DNA of 64,000 nt from Pachypanchax playfairii (lineage: Eukaryota > Chordata > Actinopteri > Cyprinodontiformes > Aplocheilidae), in contig SSNP01000152.1 of assembly GCA_006937955.1 (NCBI GenBank), forward strand, positions 766,242 through 830,241, written 5' to 3'. The notes under the pieces were generated by a model that did not search any database, had not been told where the DNA came from, and saw nothing but the letters and a program-made list of their open reading frames with translations. The position numbers and the translations under genes were made by a program. This document shows positions 12,136 through 22,944 of this stretch, piece after piece. Within the stretch, counting starts at the first letter, position 1. Each line of letters opens with the position of its first letter.

Positions 12136-14199
12136 TGCACCAGTACTTACAGCACTAGTTTTACAGAACCAGGATTTTTAACAGAAGCACTACTATTTGG
12201 ATTCTCTGGTTCTTCCTCTCTATATTTTGTAAACATTACTTTTATTTCTAAACTGCTGAATTGGTAATACTGTCAAAAAAAGCTGAAAGTAATGTAGTTG
12301 GGAAACCTGACTCCTGCTACATAAATAAATGTTTGTTTCTGTAATGTTTTTGTTTGTGTTGCTTTTTTCTAGATCGGGCCTACTGGGACCATTTTTCAGA
12401 GAAGAAAGCAAAACTTTAAGGAATACTCCAACTCCTTTTTTCCACCTATATAGTCAAAATATCACTTGTTTTCTTCGTTTCTCATTGTCTTTGCTTATAG
12501 CCATTATGACATTTTCAGGAGTTTTCATAGAAATTGTTCCAGATCTTTTTTTTGTGTGTGTCTTAAAATTGGGGGTTTTGTACTTTTTTTTTATATGTAT
12601 TTATGTTTCAGACATATTGTTTCTATTTTTGTAAAGCTGGAACATACCGTCTTACATTGAAGCTGCTTTTTTTTGGTTTTTGTTTGTTCTTTCCGACGGC
12701 AAGACTTGAACTGACTGGTCTCCTGAAGTGGCACAGATTAGTACCACTTCTCAGTTTAGTTGGTTTGTCTAGCACTCCTTCCACCTCTTTCTCCATCCCA
12801 TCCTCTTCATCTCACTTGCACATTCTCATACTACCCAGCACTTACAGGGAAAAAAGAGAGAATCATTGCTTCATGGCTTAGAGTGGAGCTCTGCTTCTCA
12901 GCTACAGCTGAACAGAGAAGGAGAGCAGAGGAAAAAAAACGGGAGAGGGAAAAGGCAGGGACTCACTTCCATCTGTTGTGGCAGTGTGTCCTGCAACCAA
13001 GCAGCAAATGAGAGCTTGTAGGAGTCAAAGAGAGAGTGTAAGAGTTAGAAGAGACAGAAAGAGGGGATCTCAGAGAGCCGTGTCCTTGAGAACTGCACCA
13101 CAACTCTTTGAAGAGAGCCTTGAGAAGGTGTGAGTAACGTGCTTCTCAGCGGGATATATGTGTTTGTCGTGTGTGTGTCTGTGTGTGTAATGTGCTGCTT
13201 GTACGCTGACCTGCCAAGCTCAGAATCAAGCAGGTTTGGCTGCCGATCTCCTCTGCTATTGTCTGCCTGCCTAAGTGTTGCTGACAGGGGATTATGGCAA
13301 ATACAAAATGCCGTATGGACCAAAGTAACAGAGTGCCAAACTTCATAGACATGTGCATGCATGCATGAAGCTCCATGTAGAGAGCTCTGTTTGACTGCAC
13401 TAAGATTTGTGTGTGTTTCCTTAAGTGTGTGAATGTTCATACCTTATTAGTGTGGTAGGTTTATGTGTCTGTACTGTTCCATTCAAATTTTTATCATTTA
13501 ACATTTTACCTTACTTTTTCAAGGGTTGATAGAATTCCTTTCCTTTAAAAGTTTCACTGTTTATATTTATAAAACAAAATGCCCATAACAACTAAGTCCT
13601 TGGAACATATTTGTTTTGCTGGATTTTATTGTTTCCTCACACACTCTTTTTATTTCCAACATAATATAAATGAACTTCAAATGAAAACTAACAAAAAACA
13701 ACTTCTTTAAAGCATAAGCCCCTAGTGCCCCCCAAAAGGCAGAAGGCCTTCTTTAGCGCTACAGTCAGTTTGTACATTTCAGAGTGTTTGCAGAAACACG
13801 ACAGCATAACGTTGTAAACATAGCAGGGGAAACCATGAATGGCTCACAAAAAGAACAGTTCTTATTTCTAACACATTTTAAATTAAAATATGTTCATGTT
13901 GCATTTTTGCCAAAAGATTTCACACAGGTAGGATTTGTTTTTTGTTTTTTTCCTAAGCACCTGTTGTTTCTGTTTCAAATGTTAAAAACAGCAGCTTCAG
14001 TCCCTAAGAAGCAAGTAAAGAAAAAGCATATTTTGAGGGCTAGGAAGTTATCATGGTGACCAACAACTAACTGCATTTTTAATGTACTTTAATCTTTCTA
14101 TTTGGTTTATCAATATAAATTAGTTCAATGAATCACTGTATTTTTAATGTACTTATCCTTTTTAATGTTTTTATCAATCATTTTTAATCCAGTGTTTTC
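12136..14199. other. no gene seen; T-rich and TG-rich tracts
   Basis: Contains T-rich stretches at 12450-12650, a purine-rich stretch at about 12900-13080 and TG-rich sequence at 13160-13195. Open frames on both strands look compositional. I could not support an exon here. Confidence 0.45.
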
Positions 14200-14420
14200 C
14201 TCATGGGGTCATCCACACTGGGGGGTTGGTCAGCTCAGTCTGCACACTTGCCCCTGTGGAAATCTCTGTGTTGAGGGGCCGAGGTCCCTCCGTTCAGCCC
14301 TGGGGCTGTGCTGTGGCCCGCGGCTGGCTCTGACCCGGTTCTTGTGGTTTCACTGGTTGTGGTCCAGTACAAGTGCTGCTAGTGCTGAAATGCCACTGCA
14401 CACTGCTCAGCTTTTCCCCT
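14200..14420. repeat. dispersed repeat H, copy 1
   Basis: A GC-rich block at about 14277-14365 aligns over roughly 88 bp with 21892-21980. Shared words include ggctgtgctgtggccc, ggctctgac and tgtggtttcac. It is most likely part of a dispersed retroelement. Copy 2 lies just upstream of an L2-type 3' tail, which hints at LINE 3' sequence. The 121-codon open frame across it has no recognisable domain. Confidence 0.5.
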
Positions 14421-15696
14421 GTTCACGTCAGACTCGTCTTTCTCTGCGCCGGTCCGCAAGAGTTTCTTCTCCTCTGTTCCTTCAGACCTATTTTTTCATC
14501 ATGAGTAAGTAAATAACATCAAAAATATTTGAAGAGAGCTTGTTTTAGTTACTCCTGCTTTTAATTTGACATTGTTCATCTTGTCTTCAACCCCTCTCTC
14601 TCTCACTGTTTCCCTGTTTGTGTTTAGACACCCAGGTGTGTTTGTGTATGTGTGTGTTGTGTTTATCTTCATCTCTATAGTCTGTTTAGATACACAATAA
14701 TGATCGCATTTGTCAATCGCGGTATTTTATTTTGAAGAATTGCTTTTAATTTTGACCGGATTGTCTCGTGTGTCTTGGTGTTACTTCCTGCCAGAATTGA
14801 CGCTCGTGGCTTGTGCAAAAAAATAGACCAGAAACCGAAATGATCACTTCACAGCCTCCGTGTCTGGTGTGAACTATACCATATAGGTCAGTCCTTGTCA
14901 ATTAGTGGGACACACGGTGCTGTGCCAGGGGGGGGGCGCGTATGGCTGGGGAACGTGTTTTTTTGCCGTACTAGAATAAAAGTGTTATTGCACATCCACT
15001 ACAGTAGGTGGCAGTGGCGTTTCACAGAATTGATGCACATAGCTAATGCGCTTGCAGTTTTTACAGAGATATCATCTATCTGTTAAACAATTCTGAATTT
15101 AGCTTCTGAAAAGGAGGTGAGTTTCTGGCTTTGAGGTTATATGTCAGGACCCTTTGAGGTCTCAGGAGCAGAGCCAAACAGTGTGACCCATTGAACTATT
15201 TGTAACTAATCATAGGCTACACGCCACACAGCATGCACTGACGCACAGCTGGGTTGCACTCATCAAAATATAATTAGTCAACACGTCACTCATGTTTCTA
15301 AGGACACTCTTGGGATGACTGTCATTGCTGATGCTGTGTGTCATTTTGCTGTATTAGCTACCAAACACTTGAAAGCATTGATAAAATACCTGTCACATTT
15401 AGCATCAACTGGGACCTGTAGAGGAAAATATCTAATGTAGCAGACACCCTAATCTATAAATGCTCTGGGAGCATCATGACAAAGTCTCATATTTCCAGTA
15501 TCATCTACAGTGTTAGATCATTTGTAGAGGACAAGTGCACTGATCATTCTCATCTGATATATCTGGATAAAAACATTAAAGCATCTTAAGTACATACACA
15601 ACCTACCATAAGATATACATCATTTTCTTTTGTGTAACACTACTATGAAAGTCCTTCACAAGAATCATGTTTCCAATCAACATCAGTTTGACTGGA
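14421..15696. other. no gene; one hAT-like 5' end
   Basis: At about 14887-14960, cagtccttgtcaattagtgg is followed by a tgctgtgcca and poly-G block. This resembles the 5' end of a fish hAT element; no matching 3' end was found. The rest shows nothing recognisable. Confidence 0.35.
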
Positions 15697-16545
15697 AATT
15701 GCATTTCAAGTTTCAAGTTTATTTATTTATAAAGCGCCAGTTCATGACAAAGTCATTTCAAGGCACTTCACAGAAAAATCAACCAATTAATAATAAAACA
15801 TTTTCTATCTAAGGAACCAGCCGATTGGGCTGAATTGTTATTTCAGCACAATCCCCCATCCTGAGCAGCACGATTGGCGACAGTGGAAAGGAACGACTCC
15901 CTTTTAACAGGAAGAAACCTCTAGCAGAACCCGGCTCAGGATGGGCGGCCTTCTGCCTTAGCCGACTGGGGTCTGAGCTGACAGGAAAGAGACACAGACA
16001 AACACAGATGTATTTAGGCCAGTCGTCATGTCTATAGAAAGATAAACAGAGAAACAGTTAATGGCAGCAGTAACAATCAAAGCAATAACAATTTGATGGC
16101 TCTAGTGGGAATATTTCATTGTTTGTTTATGTGAGATACATCCTCCTCAGAGGCAGCCAGAGTAAAGAACGACAGCAGAGTGAAGAAATGTGGTCAGTAT
16201 GTCCTCCGGCAGTCTAAACCTATAGCAGCATAACTAAAAGGAAAGCTCAGGAGAACCCAAGCTAACCCTGACTATAGGATTGTGTAAAAAGGAAAGTTTT
16301 AAGTCTATTCTTAAAACTACACAAGGTGTCTGCCTCACGGATAAAAAGTGGAAGCTGGTTCCACAAGAGAGGAGCCTGATAACTAAAAGCTCTTCCTCCC
16401 ATTCTACTTTTAGAAACTCTAGGAACTACAAGCAGACCTGCAGTCTGGGAGCAAAGTGCTCTGTTAGGAGCATATGGAACAATAAGATCTTTAATATAAG
16501 CTGGAGCTTGGTCGTTCAAGGCCTTATACGTCAAAAGTAAAACCT
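15697..16545 (-). mobile_element. L2-type LINE, 5'-truncated
   Basis: On the minus strand this reads from the C-terminus of the LINE polyprotein through a long 3' UTR to a short terminal repeat (aagtttcaagttt at about 15706-15720). The UTR contains the 'ctagaggtttcttcctgtta' block common in fish L2-type LINEs. No target duplication was resolved. A fragment of the same 3' UTR lies at 42370-42690. Confidence 0.75.
16262..16534 (-). pseudogene. C-terminal fragment of L2 reverse transcriptase ORF
   Basis: A 90-codon stretch reads TYKALNDQAPAYIKDLI, then a tract ending GLLVVPR, then FSYQAPLLWNQLP and SFKNRLKTFLF. This order (YKALN..AP.Y..DL, LWN.LP, FK..LKT.LF) is the usual C-terminus of L2/CR1-group non-LTR retrotransposon proteins, downstream of the reverse transcriptase catalytic core. 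The catalytic region is missing because the insertion is 5'-truncated, so it cannot be functional. The frame is open to its own stop, suggesting modest age. Confidence 0.75.
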
Positions 16546-17102
16546 TAAACTTTATTTATTTCATCTGTACATCTGTATGAGGAAGTTTTATAAGACTTGT
16601 AACCTTAAACTGAGTTTTTAGAATCAATAATATTTAGCCTGACAAACCCAATTAGCTGCAACTTCTCATCCTTAAGGATGAACAATAAACATAGTTTAAT
16701 AATTGACATATACAATTACTACACTCAGGAACATATCCCCTTGTGGCTTGTTCCTATACAAAGTTTAAGTCCTTCCCACTCCACATGAAGCAGTTGTATC
16801 CAACCATGGTCCTGGAGAGCCACAGTCCTGTATAGGGTAGTTGTTTTCATGCACCAGTATACACAATTCAGGAGCTGACTTCCCACTTCATCGTGTCTTC
16901 AAGCTCTGCAGAAGACCTACTGATTTGAATCAGACATGTTAAATGCAGAAAGGGACATTGTCCCTGTAAAAAATGTATACATAATTCACAATTCTGTGCT
17001 GTTTTGAAAACGCTTGTTTTTGGCTAAAATGTATTTCTTTTCCTTATGTGGTGTTGCAGTATTCTTCTTTTCAAATTTAAAGATATCTTTGCATGGATTA
17101 AC
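16546..17102. other. no gene seen
   Basis: AT-rich. At 16800-16830, catggtcctggagagccac resembles one terminus of a common fish hAT repeat; no partner end was found. Confidence 0.4.
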
Positions 17103-17465
17103 TTAAAGGAGAACGCCCGTTTTTTGCAATTGGGGCCTTATTTATTCTGTGAGATGTGTTTTACTCGTCATCAGGGGTACTTTTTTGCGATTCGGATTCG
17201 TCTCGGAGATTTTTGATTCACACGGCAAACACCTAAACGAGCCAATAAACGAGAGTCAGTTGGGCCTGCGTTCGCCGCTGCGGCGAACGCAGGCCCAACT
17301 GACTCTCGTTTATTCTCGTTTATTGGCTCGTTTAGGTGTTTGCCGTGTGAATCAAAAATCTCCGAGACGAATCCGAATCGCAAAAAAGTACCACTGATGA
17401 CGAGTAAAACACATCTCACAGAATAAATAAGGCCCCAATTGCAAAAAACGGGCGTTCTCCTTTAA
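17103..17465. mobile_element. foldback MITE E, near-perfect palindrome, TTAA-flanked
   Basis: The 355-bp body (17107-17461) is two inverted arms meeting at about 17279 (ttcgccgctgcggcgaa). Arms of about 170 bp match except for a 10-bp duplication of ctcgtttatt in the right arm and a few point differences. TTAA lies at 17103-17106 and 17462-17465, and the termini are TTAAAGGAGAACG. The same 82-codon frame can be read from both strands, which is a consequence of the palindrome and not a gene. Confidence 0.9.
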
Positions 17466-17489
17466 GAGTAGCATGGTTTCTGCTGTATA

Positions 17490-17689
17490 CAGTGGGGCAA
17501 AAAAGTATTTAGTCAGCCACCAATTGTGTAAGTTCTCCCACTTAAAAAGATCAGAGAGGCCTGTAATTTTCATCATAGGTATACCTCAACTATGAGAGAC
17601 AAAATGAGGAAAAAAAATCCAGAAAATCACATTGTCTGATTTTTAAAGAATTTATTTGCAAATTATGGTGGAAAATAAGTATTTGGTCA
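17490..17689 (+). repeat. Tc1 copy 1 left terminal inverted repeat
   Basis: 200 bp, from CAGTGGGG to TTTGGTCA. It matches the complement of 18892-19091 with only scattered differences, for example aagatcagag against aaggtcagag. Confidence 0.95.
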
Positions 17690-17801
17690 CCTACAAACAA
17701 GTAAGATTTCTGGCTTTCACAGACCTGTAACTTCTTTAAGAGGCTCCTCGGTCCTCCACTCGTTACCTGTATTAATGGCACCTGTGTGAACTCGTTATCA
17801 G

Positions 17802-17809
17802 TATAAAAG
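17802..17809 (+). promoter_or_regulatory. TATA box of Tc1 transposase gene
   Basis: TATAAAAG lies 44 bases upstream of the transposase ATG at 17853. It is conserved in copy 2 (44334-44341). Confidence 0.6.
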
Positions 17810-17852
17810 ACACCTGTCCACAACCTCAAACAGTCACGCTCCAAACTCCACT

Positions 17853-18875
17853 ATGGCCAAGACCAAAGAGCTGTCAAAGGACACCAGAAACAAAATTGTA
17901 GACCTTCACCAGGCTGGGAAGACTGAATCTGCAATAGGTAAGCAGCTTGGTGTGAAGAAATCAACTGTGGGAGCAATTATTAGAAAATGGAAGACATACA
18001 AGACCACTGATAATCTCCCTCGATCTGGGGCTCCACGCAAGATCTCACCCCGTGGGGTCAAAATGATCACAAGAACGGTGAGCAAAAATCCCAGAACCAC
18101 ACGGAGGGACCTAGTGAATGACCTGCAGAGAGCTGGGACCAAAGTAACAAAGGCTACCATCAGTAACACACTACGCCGCCAGGGACTCAAATCCTGCAGT
18201 GCCAGACGTGTCCCCCTGCTGAAGCCAGGACACGTCCAGGCCCGTCTGCAGTTTGCTAGAGAGCATTTGGATGATCCAGAAGAGGATTGGGAGAACATCA
18301 TATGGTCAGATGAAACCAAAATAGAACTTTTTGGTAGAAACTCAACTTGTCGTGTTTGGAGGGGAAAGAATGCTGAGTTGGATCCAAAGAACACCATACC
18401 TACTGTAAAGCATGGGGGTGGAAACATCATGCTTTGGGGCTGTTTTTCTGCAAGGGGACCAGGACGACTGATCCGTGTAAAGGAAAGAATGAATGCGGCC
18501 ATGTATCGTAAGATTTTGAGTGAAAACCTCCTTCCATCAGCAAGGGCATTGAAAATGAGACGTGGCTGGGTCTCTCAGCATGACAATGATCCCAAACACA
18601 CCGCCCGGGCAACGAAGGAGTGGCTTTGTAAGAAGCATTTCAAGGTCCTGGAGTGGCCTAGCCAGTCTCCAGATCTCAACCCCATAGAAAATCTCTGGAG
18701 GGAGTTGAAAGTCCGTGTTGCCCAGCGTCAGCCCCAAAACATCACTGCTCTAGAGGAGATCTGCATGGAGGAATGGGCCAAAATACCAGCAACAGTGTGT
18801 GAAAACCTGGTGAAGACTTACAGAAAACGTTTGACCTCTGTCATTGCCAACAAAAGCTATATAACAAAGTATTGA
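17853..18875 (+). CDS. Tc1-family DD34E transposase, intact
   Basis: Transposase that binds its own inverted repeats and moves the element by cut-and-paste into TA sites in the nucleus. The 340-residue product is the usual Tc1 length. Residues 1-120 form the bipartite helix-turn-helix DNA-binding region (KIVDLHQAGKTESAIGKQLG in the first helix set). An RSGAPRK motif lies near residue 57, where Tc1 proteins carry an AT-hook-like linker. The catalytic triad is visible: D153 in WSDETKIELF, D244 in QHDNDPKHT and E279 in SPDLNPIENLW, with 34 residues between the last two. A glycine-rich stretch (KHGGGNIMLWG) lies at 186-196. The ATG at 17853 is preceded by a TATA box. No stop or frameshift is present, so this copy may encode an active enzyme; activity is inferred, not shown. 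Confidence 0.96.
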   Translation: MAKTKELSKDTRNKIVDLHQAGKTESAIGKQLGVKKSTVGAIIRKWKTYKTTDNLPRSGAPRKISPRGVKMITRTVSKNPRTTRRDLVNDLQRAGTKVTKATISNTLRRQGLKSCSARRVPLLKPGHVQARLQFAREHLDDPEEDWENIIWSDETKIELFGRNSTCRVWRGKNAELDPKNTIPTVKHGGGNIMLWGCFSARGPGRLIRVKERMNAAMYRKILSENLLPSARALKMRRGWVSQHDNDPKHTARATKEWLCKKHFKVLEWPSQSPDLNPIENLWRELKVRVAQRQPQNITALEEICMEEWAKIPATVCENLVKTYRKRLTSVIANKSYITKY

Positions 18876-18891
18876 GATTAACTTTTGTTAT

Positions 18892-19091
18892 TGACCAAAT
18901 ACTTATTTTCCACCATAATTTGCAAATAAATTCTTTAAAAATCAGACAATGTGATTTTCTGGATTTTTTTTCCTCATTTTGTCTCTCATAGTTGAGGTAT
19001 ACCTATGATGAAAATTACAGGCCTCTCTGACCTTTTTAAGTGGGAGAACTTACACAATTGGTGGCTGACTAAATACTTTTTTGCCCCACTG
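18892..19091 (-). repeat. Tc1 copy 1 right terminal inverted repeat
   Basis: Complement of 17490-17689, starting TGACCAAATAC and ending TTGCCCCACTG before TA. Confidence 0.95.
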
Positions 19092-19315
19092 TATATTTAG
19101 ACTTAACAAACATTTGCCAGGAGGAACCAGTCCAATATCCAGCATGAACTAAGACAGTGAGTGTGCAAGCATGTTGGTCAAACATGTGTGCATGCATTGT
19201 GTTTCTGCACAGTGTTGTGTTTTAGGCTGCTCCAGCAAGCCAATTAAGGTCAATAATTAAAGCATGTCACTGGTTAGTGCATGGATAGGTCAGCAAATCA
19301 GAAGAACTGCTCTCA

Positions 19316-20224
19316 GAGGGAAACATTGTTGCCAACTTAGCGACTTTGTCGCATTTCTAACAACTTTTTAGACCCCCTTAATGACTTTTTTTTAAAAAAA
19401 GCACCTAGAGACAAATCTGGCGACATTTCTGACCTCCCTCAGCTACTTTCACTCTCTGTTGCCGACTTTATACCTACAGATTAGAGATGCATCTGGAGCG
19501 ACAGGACCGTCCTGCCAGCAGCTGGCTGGCAGCAGGCAGGCAGCGTCGCTCATGGCTGACTTCGCACCACCTGTGGTGCATTCAAGGAACATTGGAACTC
19601 TATGATGAGTTCAATAACGTAGCACATTTAAAACTTTTACCAAAAACAGAATAATACTATGAGACAAACACCTCAGGTCATTGGCAGTGTGCATGTAACC
19701 TTTATTGAATTCTAAATACGGCCTGCTTATTTTTACACAAAAGTACTAAAAGCAACAAAACCAAACAAAAATGAAAAATATATTATCTATTAGGGTCAAT
19801 ATACTGTATGCCACTGAATCACAACAGATGTCATCTCAACGCACTTGAGAACTACAAGAAAAGTCATTTTAATTCAATAATACAAACATTCCAATCAATT
19901 TAAAAATTTTCTGTTTAAGAGTTCCATTCTCTCAATAGTAAACTTCAGACAAAATAAAAATATTCCTTCCATTTTTTTGCCATCTTTCCTTGATCTTTTA
20001 AAGGCTGCTCTTTTGTGTTCCATTGTTTTTTTTATTTTTGACCTTATTCTAAGCACGCTGGTTTTATTTGTTTTACGCTACAAAACAGATGACATCATCA
20101 GGCTAACGTGATGACATAATTGATAAGCAAATTAGTATGTGACGTCATCTGACAACATATAGCGACTTTTTGGGGGAACTTCAGCTACTTTCAGTCAGAA
20201 ACAGTTGGCAACACTGGAGGGAAA
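19316..20224. mobile_element. non-autonomous hAT element
   Basis: The body is 19324-20216 (893 bp). Ends: cattgttgccaact on the left, agttggcaacactg on the right, a 14-bp inverted repeat with one mismatch. The 8-bp target duplication GAGGGAAA (19316-19323 and 20217-20224) is perfect and is the length made by hAT transposases. Subterminal tagcgact/agtcgct words are repeated near both ends. No transposase frame is present. Confidence 0.9.
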
Positions 20225-20772
20225 AGAAGTCAAGCAACAGTGAAAAGATAAGAGGATGGGAAATGTAGTACTTAAATTCCAGGTTTGCTGTATTTGTGTT
20301 CATGTCAGCAATAATAATGTGTCTTTGAATCTAAACATGTGTAGGGCTTATTGCTAAGTTGTATTTGGCTTGTTCATTATGTCTTTTTTACATGGTTTCT
20401 TACATTATGAATAACTGAAAATACTGTAGTTTCCACAAAGGCAAAACTTGTATTTTCTTTATGTATTACAGTATCCAAGGAACTAGTACATCTTACAGCA
20501 GTTACCTAAAGGCTTTCAGGTAAGCAAAAGAGTGCGGATTACTGCTTCAAATAAAAACGCTCTGGACATATTTAATAGGGCAACATTTGAACTAGAAAAA
20601 TATAGAAATAGGTTTTACCATGTTTTTTAAATGTAATACATGTAAATGTTACTTTTCTGAAATGTAAATACTTAATGGTAAAAAAGTGACAACAGGACAT
20701 GAATTACTGGTATTTGAAGGCTGCGATTGCTGAGAATTCTGAAATTAAGCTAAATACCACAGTCAATCTCCT
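20225..20772. other. no gene seen
   Basis: AT-rich unique-looking DNA between the hAT element and the solo LTR. Confidence 0.5.
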
Positions 20773-21616
20773 GCTGTTGTCAGGTCTTGGGGTTCTGTTT
20801 GCTCTTATGATGTCTTTTAATATTATTTTCCTTTAAGTAGCGTTTTCCAGGTTAACTGTGATTTTGGGTTTGTTTGTGTTATTGGTTCTCCTCTCCTTAC
20901 CTTCTGTGCAGCTCCCTTGTTCCTTGTTAGGTTTTTGCTCTGCTTTTATTTGTGTGTCACCCTACTTCCTGCTGTGCTTTTATTTTGATACCATTTGCTC
21001 TTCCTGTCCTTCCCTGTATTTCTGTACCTTGACTGCCCAGTGTTTTTCCATTCAGGTGTTTTCAGTTAATCATTAGTTGACTTTGTATTTAAGTGGCATG
21101 TGTATGTTTGTTCCTCGTCGGGTTGTTGTCGCAAAACTTGTATGTATCAAGCCATAGTCTTTCTTTTAGTCCTAGTCCTAGTCCTAGTCCTCCTAGTCCT
21201 AGTCCTAGTCCTAGTCCTAGTCCTAGTCTTTCTTTTAGTCCTAGTCCTAGTCTTTCTTTTAGTCCTAGTCCTAGTCCTAGTCCTAGTCCTAGTCCTCCTA
21301 GTCCTAGTCATAGTCTTTCTTTTAGTCCTAGTCCTAGTCCTAGTCTTTCTCTTAGTCTTAGTCTTTCTCTCAGTTCTTAGTTTCAGTCCTAGTTCTAGTT
21401 CTTAGTCTTCCAGTCTCAGTCTTAGTCTTAGTCTCTCACCACCCTGTTTGGATTATGTCGTTGCTTCTCTTCAGTTCCTCATCTCCATGTAAGTTTGTTT
21501 TGCTGCCCCGTCAGCATTTTTGTTCTTATTAAACTTTTAGTTGTACTTTAGTTTTTTGTTGTCCCCCTCACTGCATTTGGGTCCAACATACAAACCTTTA
21601 AAAACGTGACAGCTGT
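20773..21616 (+). mobile_element. solo LTR with 5-bp target duplication
   Basis: LTR body 20778-21611 (834 bp), starting TGTCAGGTCTTGG and ending AACGTGACA. The direct repeat GCTGT flanks it at 20773-20777 and 21612-21616. A TATA-like gtatttaag lies at about 21087 and an ATTAAA signal at about 21528, in the order expected of U3, R and U5. No internal retrotransposon sequence is left, as after LTR-LTR recombination. A hexanucleotide array sits inside. Confidence 0.88.
21154..21430. repeat. hexanucleotide array, unit tagtcc/tagtct
   Basis: Dozens of TAGTCC units, with interspersed tttct-type variants (tagtctttctttt) that recur at intervals, inside the solo LTR. The Ser-Pro and Leu-Val repeat proteins that can be read here come from the repeat and are not genes. 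Confidence 0.9.
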
Positions 21617-21879
21617 GACATATGCATCACATTACATTCATCACATTTTAACACTTAGTTATAATTTTAACTACCAGTTTAATGGGCCAAAGCACAGTCA
21701 AGTGTCCAGTCCATTTCCTCAATGTCATAATATACATAAGGATCCAAAGTGGTCTTTCTGTGGCCACTGGTGGACCAGACATGTTAGTGGTCTGTAGACT
21801 CACATGAGACACCATTGAGAGGAATTAAGAATCTGCTGCCACTGATTAGTTGCTGCCATTTGTTTCTTATTTTTCCACC

Positions 21880-22262
21880 CTTAGAACAGAGGGCCAGGGT
21901 CCGTCTGTGTAGCCCTGTGGCTGTGCTGTGGCCCCCGGTCGGCTCTGACTTGGTTCCTGTGGTTTCACCAGTTGTGGTTCTAGGTGGACTCACTACTGGT
22001 CGTGGATGGACCTCCTAAATACATACAGTTTCCTCACAGTGTTGTCAAGCCAGTTACTCATTTATGAACTTTATTTATTTATTAACTTTAATTTAGAGCT
22101 CAAGAGAGCATTTATGAAGGTGGGTGGTGGTGGTGGTGGTAGTGGGGGGGGGCATAAAAGGGAGTTGGGGTCTGAATATTTTTTGTTTGTTTTTAAATTG
22201 TTTTTATTGTATGTTGCAAAGAGCATGAAAAGTGCTGTATAAATAAAGTTTGATTTGATTAG
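21880..22262 (+). repeat. dispersed repeat H copy 2 with L2-type tail
   Basis: The block 21892-21980 aligns with 14277-14365. The segment ends at 22215-22262 with gtgctgtataaataaag and repeated tttgattt, the form of an L2-type LINE 3' terminus. It is read as a truncated LINE 3' end; whether the two parts belong to one insertion is uncertain. Between them lie GGT repeats (22121-22141) and a G run. Confidence 0.5.
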
Positions 22263-22556
22263 ATTATAGGATATAAATGTACATGAGTAGACAATTTACA
22301 CAACAATTTCACCAATAAGTCTGATTGATCATTTCTTCTGTGTTTTATAATTTCTATGATAAATGTAGAAAACAACATTTCTTAGCCTATGACAGTTTTT
22401 TGTTTGTAAATCGTTCTTTTCCCTTTTGTTGCTCCTTTTTAGAAAAGCAAACTGCTTTGTAAACTTGCCTGGAGGTTATAAATTGATCTTGGACTCAGGC
22501 TTGATGTGAACTTCTATGCCTTTCTGGTTGATGTGGGTTGCTATTGCTAATAATAT

Positions 22557-22856
22557 TTTGCAGTCAGGGCCGGCCCTGAGCTGCATGGTGCCCTAGGCGA
22601 AAAATGATTTTGGCGCCCCCTACTGCCCAGAACGTATTTATACTAAAATGAACAGTAGAGATGATAGATATAGATAGATATTTAATTATTACTTATTTTG
22701 CTCTTTACATGAGATGAATGGTGTGTCCAACAGTTTGTCCAAAAAAAAAAAGAAAATTAAATTTAAAAAAAGGAGAATTTGATGCCTCCTCCAGCAGAGG
22801 GTGCACTAGGCAATGGTCTAATCCGCCTATGCCCAGAAACCAGCCCTGTTTGCAGT
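22557..22856. mobile_element. hAT MITE, 284 bp
   Basis: The body 22565-22848 begins CAGGGCCGGCCCTGAG and ends ACCAGCCCTG, a short inverted repeat typical of hAT ends. The 8-bp direct repeat TTTGCAGT flanks it exactly (22557-22564 and 22849-22856). No coding capacity. Confidence 0.92.
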
Positions 22857-22944
22857 GATTTCTACATGCCAGGCTACTTGAATGCACACACTTTCACACT
22901 GACAAACACACATTTTTTCTAACAGAAAATATAATTCTGTGTAA

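Larger units (their letters stand above)
17490..19091 (+). mobile_element. Tc1-type transposon, full length, copy 1
   Basis: 1602 bp bounded by CAGTGGGGCAAAAAAG and its complement, flanked by TA on each side (17488-17489 and 19092-19093), the Tc1/mariner target duplication. Terminal inverted repeats are 200 bp (17490-17689 and 18892-19091) with very few differences. It carries one uninterrupted transposase gene. It sits 24 bp past the TTAA edge of foldback E. A second, nearly identical copy lies at 44022-45619. Confidence 0.97.

Noticed and set aside
17149..17419. Almost identical 82-codon ORFs on opposite strands
   Set aside because: Both arise from the palindrome of foldback MITE E; no gene is implied.
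17906..18737. Minus-strand ORFs of 198, 66 and 61 codons
   Set aside because: Antisense shadows of the Tc1 transposase gene; the same shadows occur in copy 2.
21093..21405. Open frames encoding Ser-Pro and Leu-Val repeat proteins
   Set aside because: They are read-through of a TAGTCC hexanucleotide array inside a solo LTR; all frames are open because of the repeat.
21154..21430. Regular short repeats resembling a CRISPR array
   Set aside because: Units are 6 bp, contiguous, with no unique spacers; a simple tandem repeat in a eukaryotic LTR.
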